Shown: piece after piece, positions 43,070-51,026 of the stretch
How the letters are laid out: every line of letters begins with the position of its first letter
How positions within the stretch are numbered: the stretch's first letter is position 1
Assembly (NCBI GenBank): GCA_938022935.1
Contig: CALIHL010000133.1
Location: 1-54,493, forward strand
Direction of reading: 5' to 3'
Length of the DNA: 54,493 nucleotides
Origin: an uncultured Saprospiraceae bacterium
GTDB lineage: Bacteria; Bacteroidota; Bacteroidia; Chitinophagales; Saprospiraceae
Made by a program: the position numbers and the translations under genes
Notes under the pieces: generated by a model
What the model saw: only the letters and a program-made list of their open reading frames with translations
Databases searched by the model: none
Told to the model about the DNA's origin: nothing

Positions 43070-43909
43070 ATGGGCTCATTTGGAGATAACTTAATCGAAT
43101 CCTTTAAAGGGATGTATGAAGACTTAGCAGTTGTAGGTCCAAAGGTGATCATAGGCCTGATGGTTCTTCTATTGACTTGGTTTATATCCAAGTATGTTGT
43201 TAATCTACTTCAGAGAGCATTAGAGCCCAGGTTAGATGATAAGTTGGTCCTCAGGTTCATCTTGAAGTTGATGAGGATTGTGATTCTCGGATTTGCCATT
43301 TTGGCTTTTCTCAACATTGTAGGCCTCGGTAAGATCGCTGCAGGACTTTGGGGTACTGCTGGCATTGGAGCGTTTATCATTGGATTTGCATTCAAAGATA
43401 TTGGAGAGCACTTTCTTGCTGGGTTTATACTCGCGTTCAATCGTCCATTTGGCGTTGGAGATACCGTAGAGATGTCTGGATATATGGGAACAGTGGAAGG
43501 GCTGAACTTGCGTAACACACACATCAAGACCTTCGATGGTAAGGATGTCTATATCCCTAATGGAAATGTAATAAAGAATCCACTGGTGAATTACACCATC
43601 GATGGCTTCATAAGAAAGGACTTCCCAGTAAGTATCAAGTTTGATGCGGATCAAGATCATGCTATATCGGAGATCAAGAAGATACTGAGTGATCAGAAAG
43701 GTGTCCTACAAGGCAGAAAGTCTCCAAATGTTGTGATCGGAGGTATAGATAAAGGGCGTATAGACTTGAAGATCCTGTATTGGCTTGACACTGAAGACAA
43801 TTCTATCGGTAGCTCTGAAGTAGAGAGATCATTAGTAAAAAACGTGATTGCTAAACTTAGAGATATGGATATCCACGACCCTTATACAGTGCCTTTAATC
43901 AAGTCATAG
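43070..43909 (+). CDS. MscS-type small-conductance mechanosensitive channel
   Basis: A 279-aa membrane protein with three N-terminal helices. The pore helix and hinge are clear: AAGLWGTAGIGAFIIGFAFKDIGEHFLAGFILAFNRPFGVGD (~95-136), followed by the beta domain VEMSGYMGTVEGLNLRNTHIKTFDGKDVYIPNG, which is the canonical MscS signature. It releases solutes on sudden drops in osmolarity. It stands alone between the groEL terminator and bamD. Confidence 0.93.
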   Translation: MGSFGDNLIESFKGMYEDLAVVGPKVIIGLMVLLLTWFISKYVVNLLQRALEPRLDDKLVLRFILKLMRIVILGFAILAFLNIVGLGKIAAGLWGTAGIGAFIIGFAFKDIGEHFLAGFILAFNRPFGVGDTVEMSGYMGTVEGLNLRNTHIKTFDGKDVYIPNGNVIKNPLVNYTIDGFIRKDFPVSIKFDADQDHAISEIKKILSDQKGVLQGRKSPNVVIGGIDKGRIDLKILYWLDTEDNSIGSSEVERSLVKNVIAKLRDMDIHDPYTVPLIKS

Positions 43910-44009
43910 TTTTGCTTCTCTCATATTACGACCTTTGGAGTGTTAAAAACCTCCTAAAAGCTTAAGATTCATCAGGTTTTGGCCCATAATATCCGTTCAT
44001 TAAAAATAA

Positions 44010-44040
44010 TTGTATCCTCAGTTGAAATAACCTAATTTTG
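44010..44040 (+). promoter_or_regulatory. Predicted Bacteroidota promoter for bamD
   Basis: TTG (44010-44012), 20-bp spacer, TAATTTTG (44033-44040): both boxes fit the Bacteroidota consensus (TTG - N17-23 - TAnnTTTG). The bamD ATG is only 7 bp past the -7 box, so the mRNA leader would be nearly absent. Confidence 0.65.
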
Positions 44041-44047
44041 CGCGCCT

Positions 44048-44857
44048 ATGCGAACAACTCTTGCTCAAGTCATTTTATTTGCAGCCATCTTGCTGTTGAC
44101 TAATTGTAGGTCTGAGTTTGAGAAGATCAGAATCTCAGGTGATTCCGCCCTTATGTACGAGAAGGCCAATGGGTTTTTTGATATAGAAGAATATACAAAG
44201 GCCAACACTTTGTATGAGATGATCATCCCAGCTTATAGAGGAAAAGCAGAAGCAGAAGAGATAGCATATAAGTTTGCACAAGGACACTACTTCAATGGTA
44301 GCCATATCCTAAGCTCACACTACTTTAAAAACTTTGCGGATACATATAGTGCAAGCCCGAGAAAAGAAGAAGCGCTGTACCTCAGTGCTCTTTCATACTA
44401 TAAGTTGAGCCCTCGCTATAAGTTAGATCAATCTGATAGCCAGAAAGCTATTGATGCATTTCAGAGATTTGTCAATTCTTATCCTGAAAGTGACAAAGTT
44501 GAGGAGTGCAACAAGTTGATAGATAACCTGCGGTTAAAGATGGAGCTTAAAGCTTTTGACTCAGGTAAGATGTACTATAACACAAGAAGTTATAGCTCAG
44601 CGATAACGAGCTTAGAGAACATGCTTAAGGACTTTCCTGATACCCAACATTCTGAAGAGGCGCGATACATTATAGTGCAAGCAAGTATGGATTGGGCGGA
44701 TAACAGTATATTTACAAGAAAAGAAGAACGATATAAGAAGACTGTCGAGAGATGTGAGTCATATCTCAAAAGACATAGTGAGACGGAGCGAGCGGACAAG
44801 ATTATATCTTTAAAAACAAAGTGCGAACAAGAACTTAAATCAATACAAAATGGCTGA
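44048..44857 (+). CDS. bamD: Outer-membrane assembly lipoprotein BamD
   Basis: A 269-aa lipoprotein (signal ending LLLTNC, Cys20). TPR repeats follow: MYEKANGFFDIEEYTKANTLYEMIIPAYRG, YKFAQGHYFNGSHILSSHYFKNFADTYS, EEALYLSALSYYKLSP and KAIDAFQRFVNSYPES, which match the YfiO/BamD arrangement. It helps BamA insert beta-barrel proteins. It overlaps the next gene by 8 bp. The order bamD - omega - coaBC - DUF4835 is widely conserved in Bacteroidota. Confidence 0.92.
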   Translation: MRTTLAQVILFAAILLLTNCRSEFEKIRISGDSALMYEKANGFFDIEEYTKANTLYEMIIPAYRGKAEAEEIAYKFAQGHYFNGSHILSSHYFKNFADTYSASPRKEEALYLSALSYYKLSPRYKLDQSDSQKAIDAFQRFVNSYPESDKVEECNKLIDNLRLKMELKAFDSGKMYYNTRSYSSAITSLENMLKDFPDTQHSEEARYIIVQASMDWADNSIFTRKEERYKKTVERCESYLKRHSETERADKIISLKTKCEQELKSIQNG

Positions 44858-45194
44858 TATTAAAACACGTGTACAAGGTTTGGATCCTAATGTTAAAGCA
44901 AGAGATCTTGTGGCATTAGCTGCGACCACTGGCAATATCTATGAAGCTATCTCTATCATTGAGAATAGGGCAAGTAAGCTTAACGTAGATATCAAGCACG
45001 AGCTACACGGTAAGTTAGAAGAGTTTGCCATCGTAACTGATCGTATCGAAGAGATACAAGAAAACAAAGAACAGATCGAGATATCTAAGTTTTACGAAAG
45101 ATTACCTAATCCCACTTTGATCGCGACGGAAGAGTATATCGGAGGTAGACTTGATATAGAGTATACAGGTAAAGCCGAAATAGACGAAGAATAG
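44850..45194 (+). CDS. rpoZ: RNA polymerase omega-like (Rpb6-type) subunit
   Basis: A 114-aa soluble protein. Bacteroidota carry a divergent omega homologue here, called the Rpb6-like or RpoZ family: DLVALAATTGNIYEAISIIENRASKLN is the omega core helix region (A-x-x-R-A), with an acidic C-terminus. It should help assemble RNA polymerase. The assignment rests partly on the fixed position between bamD and coaBC. Confidence 0.8.
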   Translation: MADIKTRVQGLDPNVKARDLVALAATTGNIYEAISIIENRASKLNVDIKHELHGKLEEFAIVTDRIEEIQENKEQIEISKFYERLPNPTLIATEEYIGGRLDIEYTGKAEIDEE

Positions 45195-45219
45195 ACTCAT
45201 AAGGAGCATCTAAACAGAG

Positions 45220-46416
45220 ATGGAAAAGATCATCCTTGGCGTATCAGGTAGCATAGCGGCATACAAATCGCTGGCACTTGTCCGTCTACTTATAAAGTCA
45301 GGTAAGGAAGTCAAAGTGATCATGACTCCAGCAGCAACTGCATTCGTCTCTCCACTTAGCTTTTCTACATTATCTAAGCAGCCAGTTTCTGTAGATATCA
45401 TAGATGGAGACAATTGGAATAATCATGTAGATTTGGGCCTATGGGCAGACTCCTTTGTAGTGGCACCAGCAACAGCTACTACTTTATCAAAAATGGCCTC
45501 GGGCCAATCTGACAATATGCTTGTCGCCACTTATCTGAGTGCGAAGTGTCCAATATTTTTTGCGCCAGCGATGGATCTTGATATGTGGAAACATCCGGCT
45601 ACCAAAGCAAACATCGCCAAGCTAATATCTTATGGCAATCACATGATCCCAGTTGGTCATGGCGAACTTGCCAGTGGCCTCGTTGGAGCAGGTAGAATGG
45701 CCGAGCCAGAAGACATCGTTAGTTTCTTAGAGGAGCATTCAAAAAAAAAAGTTGATTTAAAAGGCGCCACAGTCCTAATCACAGCAGGGCCTACTAGAGA
45801 ATCACTCGACCCAGTAAGATTTATCAGTAACCGCAGCACAGGACGCATGGGTATAGCTCTTGCCGAAGAATGTGCAGATCGTGGTGCTAAGGTCCATCTT
45901 GTATTGGGCCCAACGACCTTGAGACCTAACCATGAGCATATTAAAGTAGCTGATGTACAGAGCGCAGCGGACATGTATGAGGCTTGTAACGCTGTATTTA
46001 ATAACTGTGCGATTACCATATTTGCGGCAGCGGTAGCAGACTACACTCCAGAACAAACCAGTAGTAAGAAAATAAAGAAGAAGGATAGTGATATGAGTGT
46101 GCCGCTCAAAAGGACGGTCGACATCGCTGCTACACTGGGGAATATAAAGCGCAAAGATCAGATCACTTGCGGGTTTGCACTTGAGACAGATAATGAAGCT
46201 GCTAATGCTCAGCGTAAACTGGACAAGAAAAACTTCGATTTGATCGTTCTTAACTCATTGAAAGAAAAGGGGGCAGGCTTTATGCACGATACTAACAAGG
46301 TTACTATCTATCAGCACACTGCAGAACCAAAGTCCTATCCTCTCAAAAGTAAGCGCGCTGTAGCAGGAGATATAATTGATACTATCGTCCCGCTACTAGC
46401 AGAAAAAAGAAGATAA
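45220..46416 (+). CDS. coaBC: Bifunctional phosphopantothenoylcysteine decarboxylase/synthetase
   Basis: A 398-aa protein of normal length. The CoaC half (~1-180) has ILGVSGSIAAYKSLALVRLLIKSG, the active His in NNHVDLGLWADSFVVAPATA and the PAMDLDMWKHPAT substrate loop. The CoaB half starts at ~187 with VLITAGPTRESLDPVRFISNRSTGRMGIALAEE, followed by AAVADYTPE. It carries out two steps of coenzyme A synthesis from 4'-phosphopantothenate. It overlaps the next gene by one base (TAATG). Confidence 0.96.
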   Translation: MEKIILGVSGSIAAYKSLALVRLLIKSGKEVKVIMTPAATAFVSPLSFSTLSKQPVSVDIIDGDNWNNHVDLGLWADSFVVAPATATTLSKMASGQSDNMLVATYLSAKCPIFFAPAMDLDMWKHPATKANIAKLISYGNHMIPVGHGELASGLVGAGRMAEPEDIVSFLEEHSKKKVDLKGATVLITAGPTRESLDPVRFISNRSTGRMGIALAEECADRGAKVHLVLGPTTLRPNHEHIKVADVQSAADMYEACNAVFNNCAITIFAAAVADYTPEQTSSKKIKKKDSDMSVPLKRTVDIAATLGNIKRKDQITCGFALETDNEAANAQRKLDKKNFDLIVLNSLKEKGAGFMHDTNKVTIYQHTAEPKSYPLKSKRAVAGDIIDTIVPLLAEKRR

Positions 46417-47312
46417 TGAAGAGAGTACTCTTAGTTTTAATCTTGATCTCATGTTTAGCCTCATTTGCTCAAAGCCAAGAATTGGCTATGGAAGTGCAGG
46501 TGAAGTATCCTGCCTTAGCGACCGCTTCAGAAAGTACACTCCAGAAGTTAGAAAATGAAATAAGAGACTTTTATAATAACACACCTTGGACGGAGGATCA
46601 GTTAACCAACGATGAGCGCATAGAGTGCTCGATGCAGATCAACATAAAGAAAGATCCAAGTGCTAACACTTTTGTTGCTGACATATATATCAGCTCAGGT
46701 AGACCAGTCTTCCAGAGCAACTATACGAGTCCGCTGCTCAACCATGTAGATAAGGATGTCTCTTTTGCTTATGAAGAACTTCGACCGATCCTTAACAATG
46801 CGGCTAACTTCACAGATAATCTTTCTTCTATTCTAACATTCTATGCTTACGTTATCTTAGGATACGACTACGATACATTCAGTCCTATGGGCGGTGACAA
46901 GTACTATAAGATAGCTGAGAATATCATCAACAATGTCCCAGCAAGTGCAGGCGATAGAAGCTGGACGGCTAATGGAAGTGATCGCAACAGATACTGGATG
47001 ATTGAAAATCTTCTCGATCCAAGAGTGAGGAGATTTCGACGGTCTGCATATGATTATCATCGCAATGGACTGGACAAGATGCACAAGGATATCAATGTTA
47101 GCAAAGCGGTGATGCTCTCTGCTTTAAAGGACGTAGGACAAGTCAGTGACCAATACCGTAATGCTATGGTAGTTCAGATGTTTAGCAATGCCAAGAGGCA
47201 AGAGATTCTTGAAGTGTTTAAGAATAGCATCAAATCAGAACAGCGCCAAGTCTATAATGTAATGGCGTCGATCGATCCTTCTCAAGTGGATCAGTTGAAG
47301 ACGCTTAGGTGA
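46416..47312 (+). CDS. DUF4835 family exported protein
   Basis: A 298-aa protein with a signal peptide (VLILISCLASFAQSQ). DUF4835 features are clear: LENEIRDFYNNTPWTEDQLTNDERIECSMQINI, RPVFQSNYTSPLLNHVDKDVSFAYEE, LTFYAYVILGYDYDTFSPMGGDKYYKIAENI and RRSAYDYHRNGLDKMHKD. Function is unknown; the family lies next to coaBC throughout Bacteroidota. In many relatives recN comes next, but here the convergent rbfA gene follows. Confidence 0.92.
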   Translation: MKRVLLVLILISCLASFAQSQELAMEVQVKYPALATASESTLQKLENEIRDFYNNTPWTEDQLTNDERIECSMQINIKKDPSANTFVADIYISSGRPVFQSNYTSPLLNHVDKDVSFAYEELRPILNNAANFTDNLSSILTFYAYVILGYDYDTFSPMGGDKYYKIAENIINNVPASAGDRSWTANGSDRNRYWMIENLLDPRVRRFRRSAYDYHRNGLDKMHKDINVSKAVMLSALKDVGQVSDQYRNAMVVQMFSNAKRQEILEVFKNSIKSEQRQVYNVMASIDPSQVDQLKTLR

Positions 47313-47319
47313 TATTAGT

Positions 47320-47688
47320 TTAGTTTTTTGGGTCTTTCTCTTCTTTGATACGGTCAAAGAGACTTTCCACCTTTTCAATTTCATCCAAAGTCTCATCGAG
47401 ATAAAAGTCGATGTAAGGTATGCGTCTCACATGCTTTCTGATGCGTTCTGATAGTAACTTCTTTAGGCGAGGTTTCCCTTGTTCCATCTGTAGGACGACT
47501 GCTTGCTTGTTTTCAGTATTCCATACACTTACGTAAATCTTTGCAAGACCAAGATCTGGAGACATGAGCACATGGGTGATGGACACAAGGGCTTCAGTAC
47601 CATATAGGTATGATCCTTCTTGTTGAAGGACAACACTAAAATTCCGCTGTATCAATGACCCTACTTGTTTTTGTCTTTTAGTCTCCAT
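47320..47688 (-). CDS. rbfA: Ribosome-binding factor A
   Basis: A 122-aa cytoplasmic protein with the RbfA KH-like fold: RQKQVGSLIQRNFSVVLQQEG, ITHVLMSPDLGLAKIYVSVW and RIRKHVRRIPYIDFYLDETLDEIEKVESLFDRI. It helps mature the 5' end of 16S rRNA in the 30S subunit. It converges on the DUF4835 gene with a 7-bp gap and is divergent from recG, 126 bp away. Confidence 0.93.
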   Translation of the reverse strand: METKRQKQVGSLIQRNFSVVLQQEGSYLYGTEALVSITHVLMSPDLGLAKIYVSVWNTENKQAVVLQMEQGKPRLKKLLSERIRKHVRRIPYIDFYLDETLDEIEKVESLFDRIKEEKDPKN

Positions 47689-47776
47689 GCTTCAAAGTTA
47701 ACCATTAGATGATAGTAACCCAGATTGGCTATTATTAGTTCTTAGATGCTAATAAAACAATAATAGTGAGTCTGTC

Positions 47777-47810
47777 TTGGCACTTGATATCCTCTCATCA
47801 TTTACATTTG
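47777..47810 (+). promoter_or_regulatory. Predicted Bacteroidota promoter for recG
   Basis: TTG (47777-47779), 23-bp spacer, TACATTTG (47803-47810); the latter is a perfect -7 box. A second TTG at 47784 gives a 16-bp spacer. The GTG start of recG lies 5 bp after the -7 box. Confidence 0.5.
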
Positions 47811-47814
47811 AGGT

Positions 47815-49926
47815 GTGCCAGTATCACATAATCCACTGAAGCAAAAGATAGAGTTCGTCAAAGGAGTTGGCGAGGCGAGAGCGCTGTTGCTTAAGAAGGA
47901 ACTAGGTGTTGGCTCGATAGAAGACCTAATCAACATATTTCCTTTTAGATATGATGATCGATCAGTCTTCGTACTGCTCAAGGATGTGAGAGGTGGAGAT
48001 AGTGTTCAGATCAAAGGCACGCTGATCTCGCTCAACAAGGTGAAAGGAAGAGGACGAACCAGACTCACTGGTATGTTCAAGGACCCTTCGGGATTGATCG
48101 AGTTGACTTGGTTTCAAGGAGCCAAGTGGATCGCTGATACCTTAAAGCTGAATCATGAGTACATACTCTTTGGCAAAGTCAATGTGTATAGAGGAAAACG
48201 AACGATCCCTCATCCAGAAATGGAGCTCGCTTCCAAGGCAGAAAAACAAAGTGCGTTCTTACCTGTCTATGCTTCTACAGAAGCACTCACTAAGAAGAAT
48301 GTTGGGATGCGGACAAGGCGTAACATCGTGCAGAATATCTTCAATATCCTGAGACCCGAGCACTTTCCAGAAGTGCTTCCTGCTAAGGTGATGGATAAAC
48401 TTAAACTTTGTACTCCTTATCAAGCTTATCGATGGATACACTTCCCACAAAATGAAACAGAAAGATCTCACGCTGCTAATAGATTGAAATTTGAAGAACT
48501 TTTCTTTTTACAATTACGGATACTTCAAGTAAAGAAGCAGCGAGAGCAAAAACTAAAAGGTATCGTTTTCTCTCAAGTTGGAAACTACTTTAATCGCTTT
48601 TATAAAGAGAAGCTTCCTTTTGAATTGACAGGTGCTCAGAAAAGAGTGGTTAAAGAGATTAGAGCTGACATGGGTAGCAATATCCAGATGAATAGATTGT
48701 TACAAGGAGACGTGGGTAGCGGTAAGACAATAGTGGCGTTGATGTCTATGTTGATCGCTTTAGACAATGGCTATCAAGCTTGCTTGCTGGCACCTACAGA
48801 GATATTGGCTCAACAACACTTTCAGTCTATAACTGAGAGCTTGAAGGGACTGGGTTTGCATATTGCATTTTTATCAGGATCGGTAAAAGGCAAAACTCGA
48901 AAAGAACTCTTTCGGTTTTTAAAAGATGGTCATATCCATATTCTAATTGGTACGCATGCTATCTTGGAAGACCCTGTACAGTTCAAAAAGCTGGGCTTAG
49001 CGGTTACTGATGAGCAACATAGATTTGGTGTGGCACAAAGAGCCAAGTTGTGGCTAAAGAACAAAGATGTTCCTCCACACATATTAGTGATGACAGCCAC
49101 TCCGATACCAAGAACATTAGCCATGACAACTTATGGCGACCTTGATGTCTCGGTGATTGATGAGTTACCACCTGGACGTAAGCCGGTTAAGACACTTCAT
49201 AAGACAGAGGCAGATAGGATGAGGATCATCAAGTTTATGAAGGAAGAGATAGCTGCAGGACATCAGATCTATATTGTCTATCCTCTCATCGAAGAGTCCG
49301 CTACGCTTGATTTGGAAAACCTACAGCAGGGATATGAAGAGTTGCTTAATTATTTCCCGTTAGAGGACTATAAGATAGCTGTGGTTCATGGACGTATGAA
49401 AGCTGCTGATAAAGATATGGAGATGCAACGCTTTGCTGCTGGTCGAGCTCAGATAATGGTAGCCACTACCGTTATCGAAGTAGGTGTCAATGTACCCAAT
49501 GCGTCCATCATGATCATCGAGAATGCAGCTCGTTTTGGCCTATCTCAGTTGCACCAGCTAAGGGGTAGAGTAGGGCGTGGCGCTGAGCAATCATATTGCA
49601 TCCTGATGACGAAGAGTACTGGACTGACTCATTACGCCAGAGAGCGTATCAAGACGATGTGTAGGACGAATAATGGCTTTGAGATAGCAGAGGTTGACAT
49701 GAAGTTAAGGGGGCCTGGGGATCTGGAAGGAACCCAGCAAAGTGGTGTGCTAGAGCTGAAGATTGCTAATATCGCCAGCGATGCCAAGATCATGCAAACA
49801 GCTCGACATTTCGCCCTAGAGATCTTGTCTGAAGATGCAGATCTTGATTCGCCAGAATATATTAAAACAAAGGCCCACTTAGATAAGATTAAGCATCGAA
49901 GTCAGAGCTGGGGTAGGATCTCTTAG
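47815..49926 (+). CDS. recG: ATP-dependent DNA helicase RecG
   Basis: A 703-aa protein with a GTG start at 47815. It has an N-terminal wedge/OB domain (KGRGRTRLTGMFKDPSGLIELTWFQG), then helicase motifs: Walker A LLQGDVGSGKTIVALM, APTEILAQQH, IGTHAILED, Walker B VTDEQHRFGVAQR, VMTATPIPRTLAMTTYGDLDVSVIDELPPGRK, VATTVIEVGVNVPNAS and QLHQLRGRVGRG. It rescues stalled replication forks and processes branched DNA. Length is normal. Confidence 0.97.
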   Translation: MPVSHNPLKQKIEFVKGVGEARALLLKKELGVGSIEDLINIFPFRYDDRSVFVLLKDVRGGDSVQIKGTLISLNKVKGRGRTRLTGMFKDPSGLIELTWFQGAKWIADTLKLNHEYILFGKVNVYRGKRTIPHPEMELASKAEKQSAFLPVYASTEALTKKNVGMRTRRNIVQNIFNILRPEHFPEVLPAKVMDKLKLCTPYQAYRWIHFPQNETERSHAANRLKFEELFFLQLRILQVKKQREQKLKGIVFSQVGNYFNRFYKEKLPFELTGAQKRVVKEIRADMGSNIQMNRLLQGDVGSGKTIVALMSMLIALDNGYQACLLAPTEILAQQHFQSITESLKGLGLHIAFLSGSVKGKTRKELFRFLKDGHIHILIGTHAILEDPVQFKKLGLAVTDEQHRFGVAQRAKLWLKNKDVPPHILVMTATPIPRTLAMTTYGDLDVSVIDELPPGRKPVKTLHKTEADRMRIIKFMKEEIAAGHQIYIVYPLIEESATLDLENLQQGYEELLNYFPLEDYKIAVVHGRMKAADKDMEMQRFAAGRAQIMVATTVIEVGVNVPNASIMIIENAARFGLSQLHQLRGRVGRGAEQSYCILMTKSTGLTHYARERIKTMCRTNNGFEIAEVDMKLRGPGDLEGTQQSGVLELKIANIASDAKIMQTARHFALEILSEDADLDSPEYIKTKAHLDKIKHRSQSWGRIS

Positions 49927-49997
49927 TGGATCTTGTCGATATGATATTGGCTCTCTTTTATGATCTTTTTGCCATAATTTTATACCTATCCAGAGTT

Positions 49998-50047
49998 TTA
50001 TTACTCGCTTTAAGTGGTGTTGTGTATATAGATAAAGCGAGTAATAG
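49998..50047. repeat. Left flanking ~50-bp repeat with 13-bp inverted arms (cassette end)
   Basis: ATTACTCGCTTTA (50000-50012) and TAAAGCGAGTAAT (50033-50045) are exact reverse complements. The same sequence recurs 900 bp downstream in the same orientation. The right arm ends 4 bp before the ATG of the ATPase remnant. Confidence 0.8.
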
Positions 50048-50049
50048 AC

Positions 50050-50891
50050 ATGGTCGGTCGTATTGATGAAGTAGCAAAGTTGCGCTCTATAGTAGCAGAA
50101 GAGGCTTCTTCTATGGTAGCTGTCATAGGTCGAAGGAGAGTAGGGAAGACCTATTTGATTGAGACTGTATATCGAGACAACATGGCCTTCAACCTGATAG
50201 GACAGCAGCATGCGGATCGTGATCTACAGCTTCAGAACTTTGCAGATTAGTTAGGGCAGTATACCAAGTCTAATCAATCATTAAAGGCACCGGCTAATTG
50301 GAAAGAAGCTTTTGACTTACTGAGATCATACTTAAAAAGAAAAAGGACCAAGAAGCGCAAGGTGATATTCTTTGACGAGCTACCTTGGTTGGATACTCAT
50401 AGATCAGGCTTGCTATCACACTTGGCTTACTTCTGGAATGACTGGGCTATAAAGAACAACATAGTTGTAGTGATCTGTGGATCTGCGGCTTCATGGATGA
50501 TAGATAAAGTCATCAACAATACGGCGGCTTGCACAATCGACTCAATCACTTGATTCAACTATAGCCCTTTACCCTAACTGTGGTCTTGTATACTGAAGAA
50601 AGTGGATACCGGCACCAAGGAGATAGTACCTATGATGGTATGCAAGTAGATTTAGTTATAGATAGGCCAGATAGCGCCATACATCTCTGTGAGATGAAGT
50701 ACTATGCAGACGAGGTAGTCATCAATAAGAAGTATGCACAACATTTGCGACAGCGGCAGGCCTCCTTTAAGTACTTTACTAATACGCGTAAGTATCTATT
50801 TACAACGTTGGTGACAACCTTTGGACTTAAGTCAGGTAAGAGTACTATCGGCTTGATAGACCATGTGATTACTATGGATCAGCTATTCTAG
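50050..50891 (+). pseudogene. Decayed AAA+ ATPase with C-terminal PD-(D/E)xK-like nuclease domain
   Basis: The remnant starts MVGRIDEVAKLRSIV with Walker A GRRRVGKTYL, as in the Arch_ATPase/DUF234-type ATPases common in Bacteroidota. A stop at 50248 breaks it; the same frame resumes with the Walker B region RKVIFFDELPWLDTHRSG and VVVICGSAASWMIDKVINN. A frameshift near 50521 moves the expected GGLHNRLNHLIQL to another frame, a stop follows at 50562, and the whole middle section (after PFTL) is deleted. The end is intact: GMQVDLVIDRPDSAIHLCEMKYY (D...E-x-K, nuclease-like) to VITMDQLF and a TAG at 50889. Confidence 0.85.
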
Positions 50892-50897
50892 ACGAGC

Positions 50898-50947
50898 ATA
50901 TTACTCGCTTTAAGTGGTATACAGCATATAAATAAAGCGACTATTAG
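50898..50947. repeat. Right flanking ~50-bp repeat (cassette end)
   Basis: ATTACTCGCTTTAAGTGGT (50900-50918) repeats the left flank exactly; the distal arm TAAAGCGACTATTAG (50933-50947) has drifted by three bases from the left copy's TAAAGCGAGTAATAG. It begins about 8 bp after the remnant's stop codon. Confidence 0.8.
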
Positions 50948-51026
50948 CACACATTACACAAGTAGGTTGTCTTATTTTGGCAGCACAATGACTATGAACA
51001 CGTTATATAAGATATACTAATTTTCT

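Noticed and set aside
50362..50553. Independent small ATPase-like protein
   Set aside because: It is the middle of the decayed ATPase gene, in the same frame as the first part after a stop at 50248, with its end created by a frameshift.
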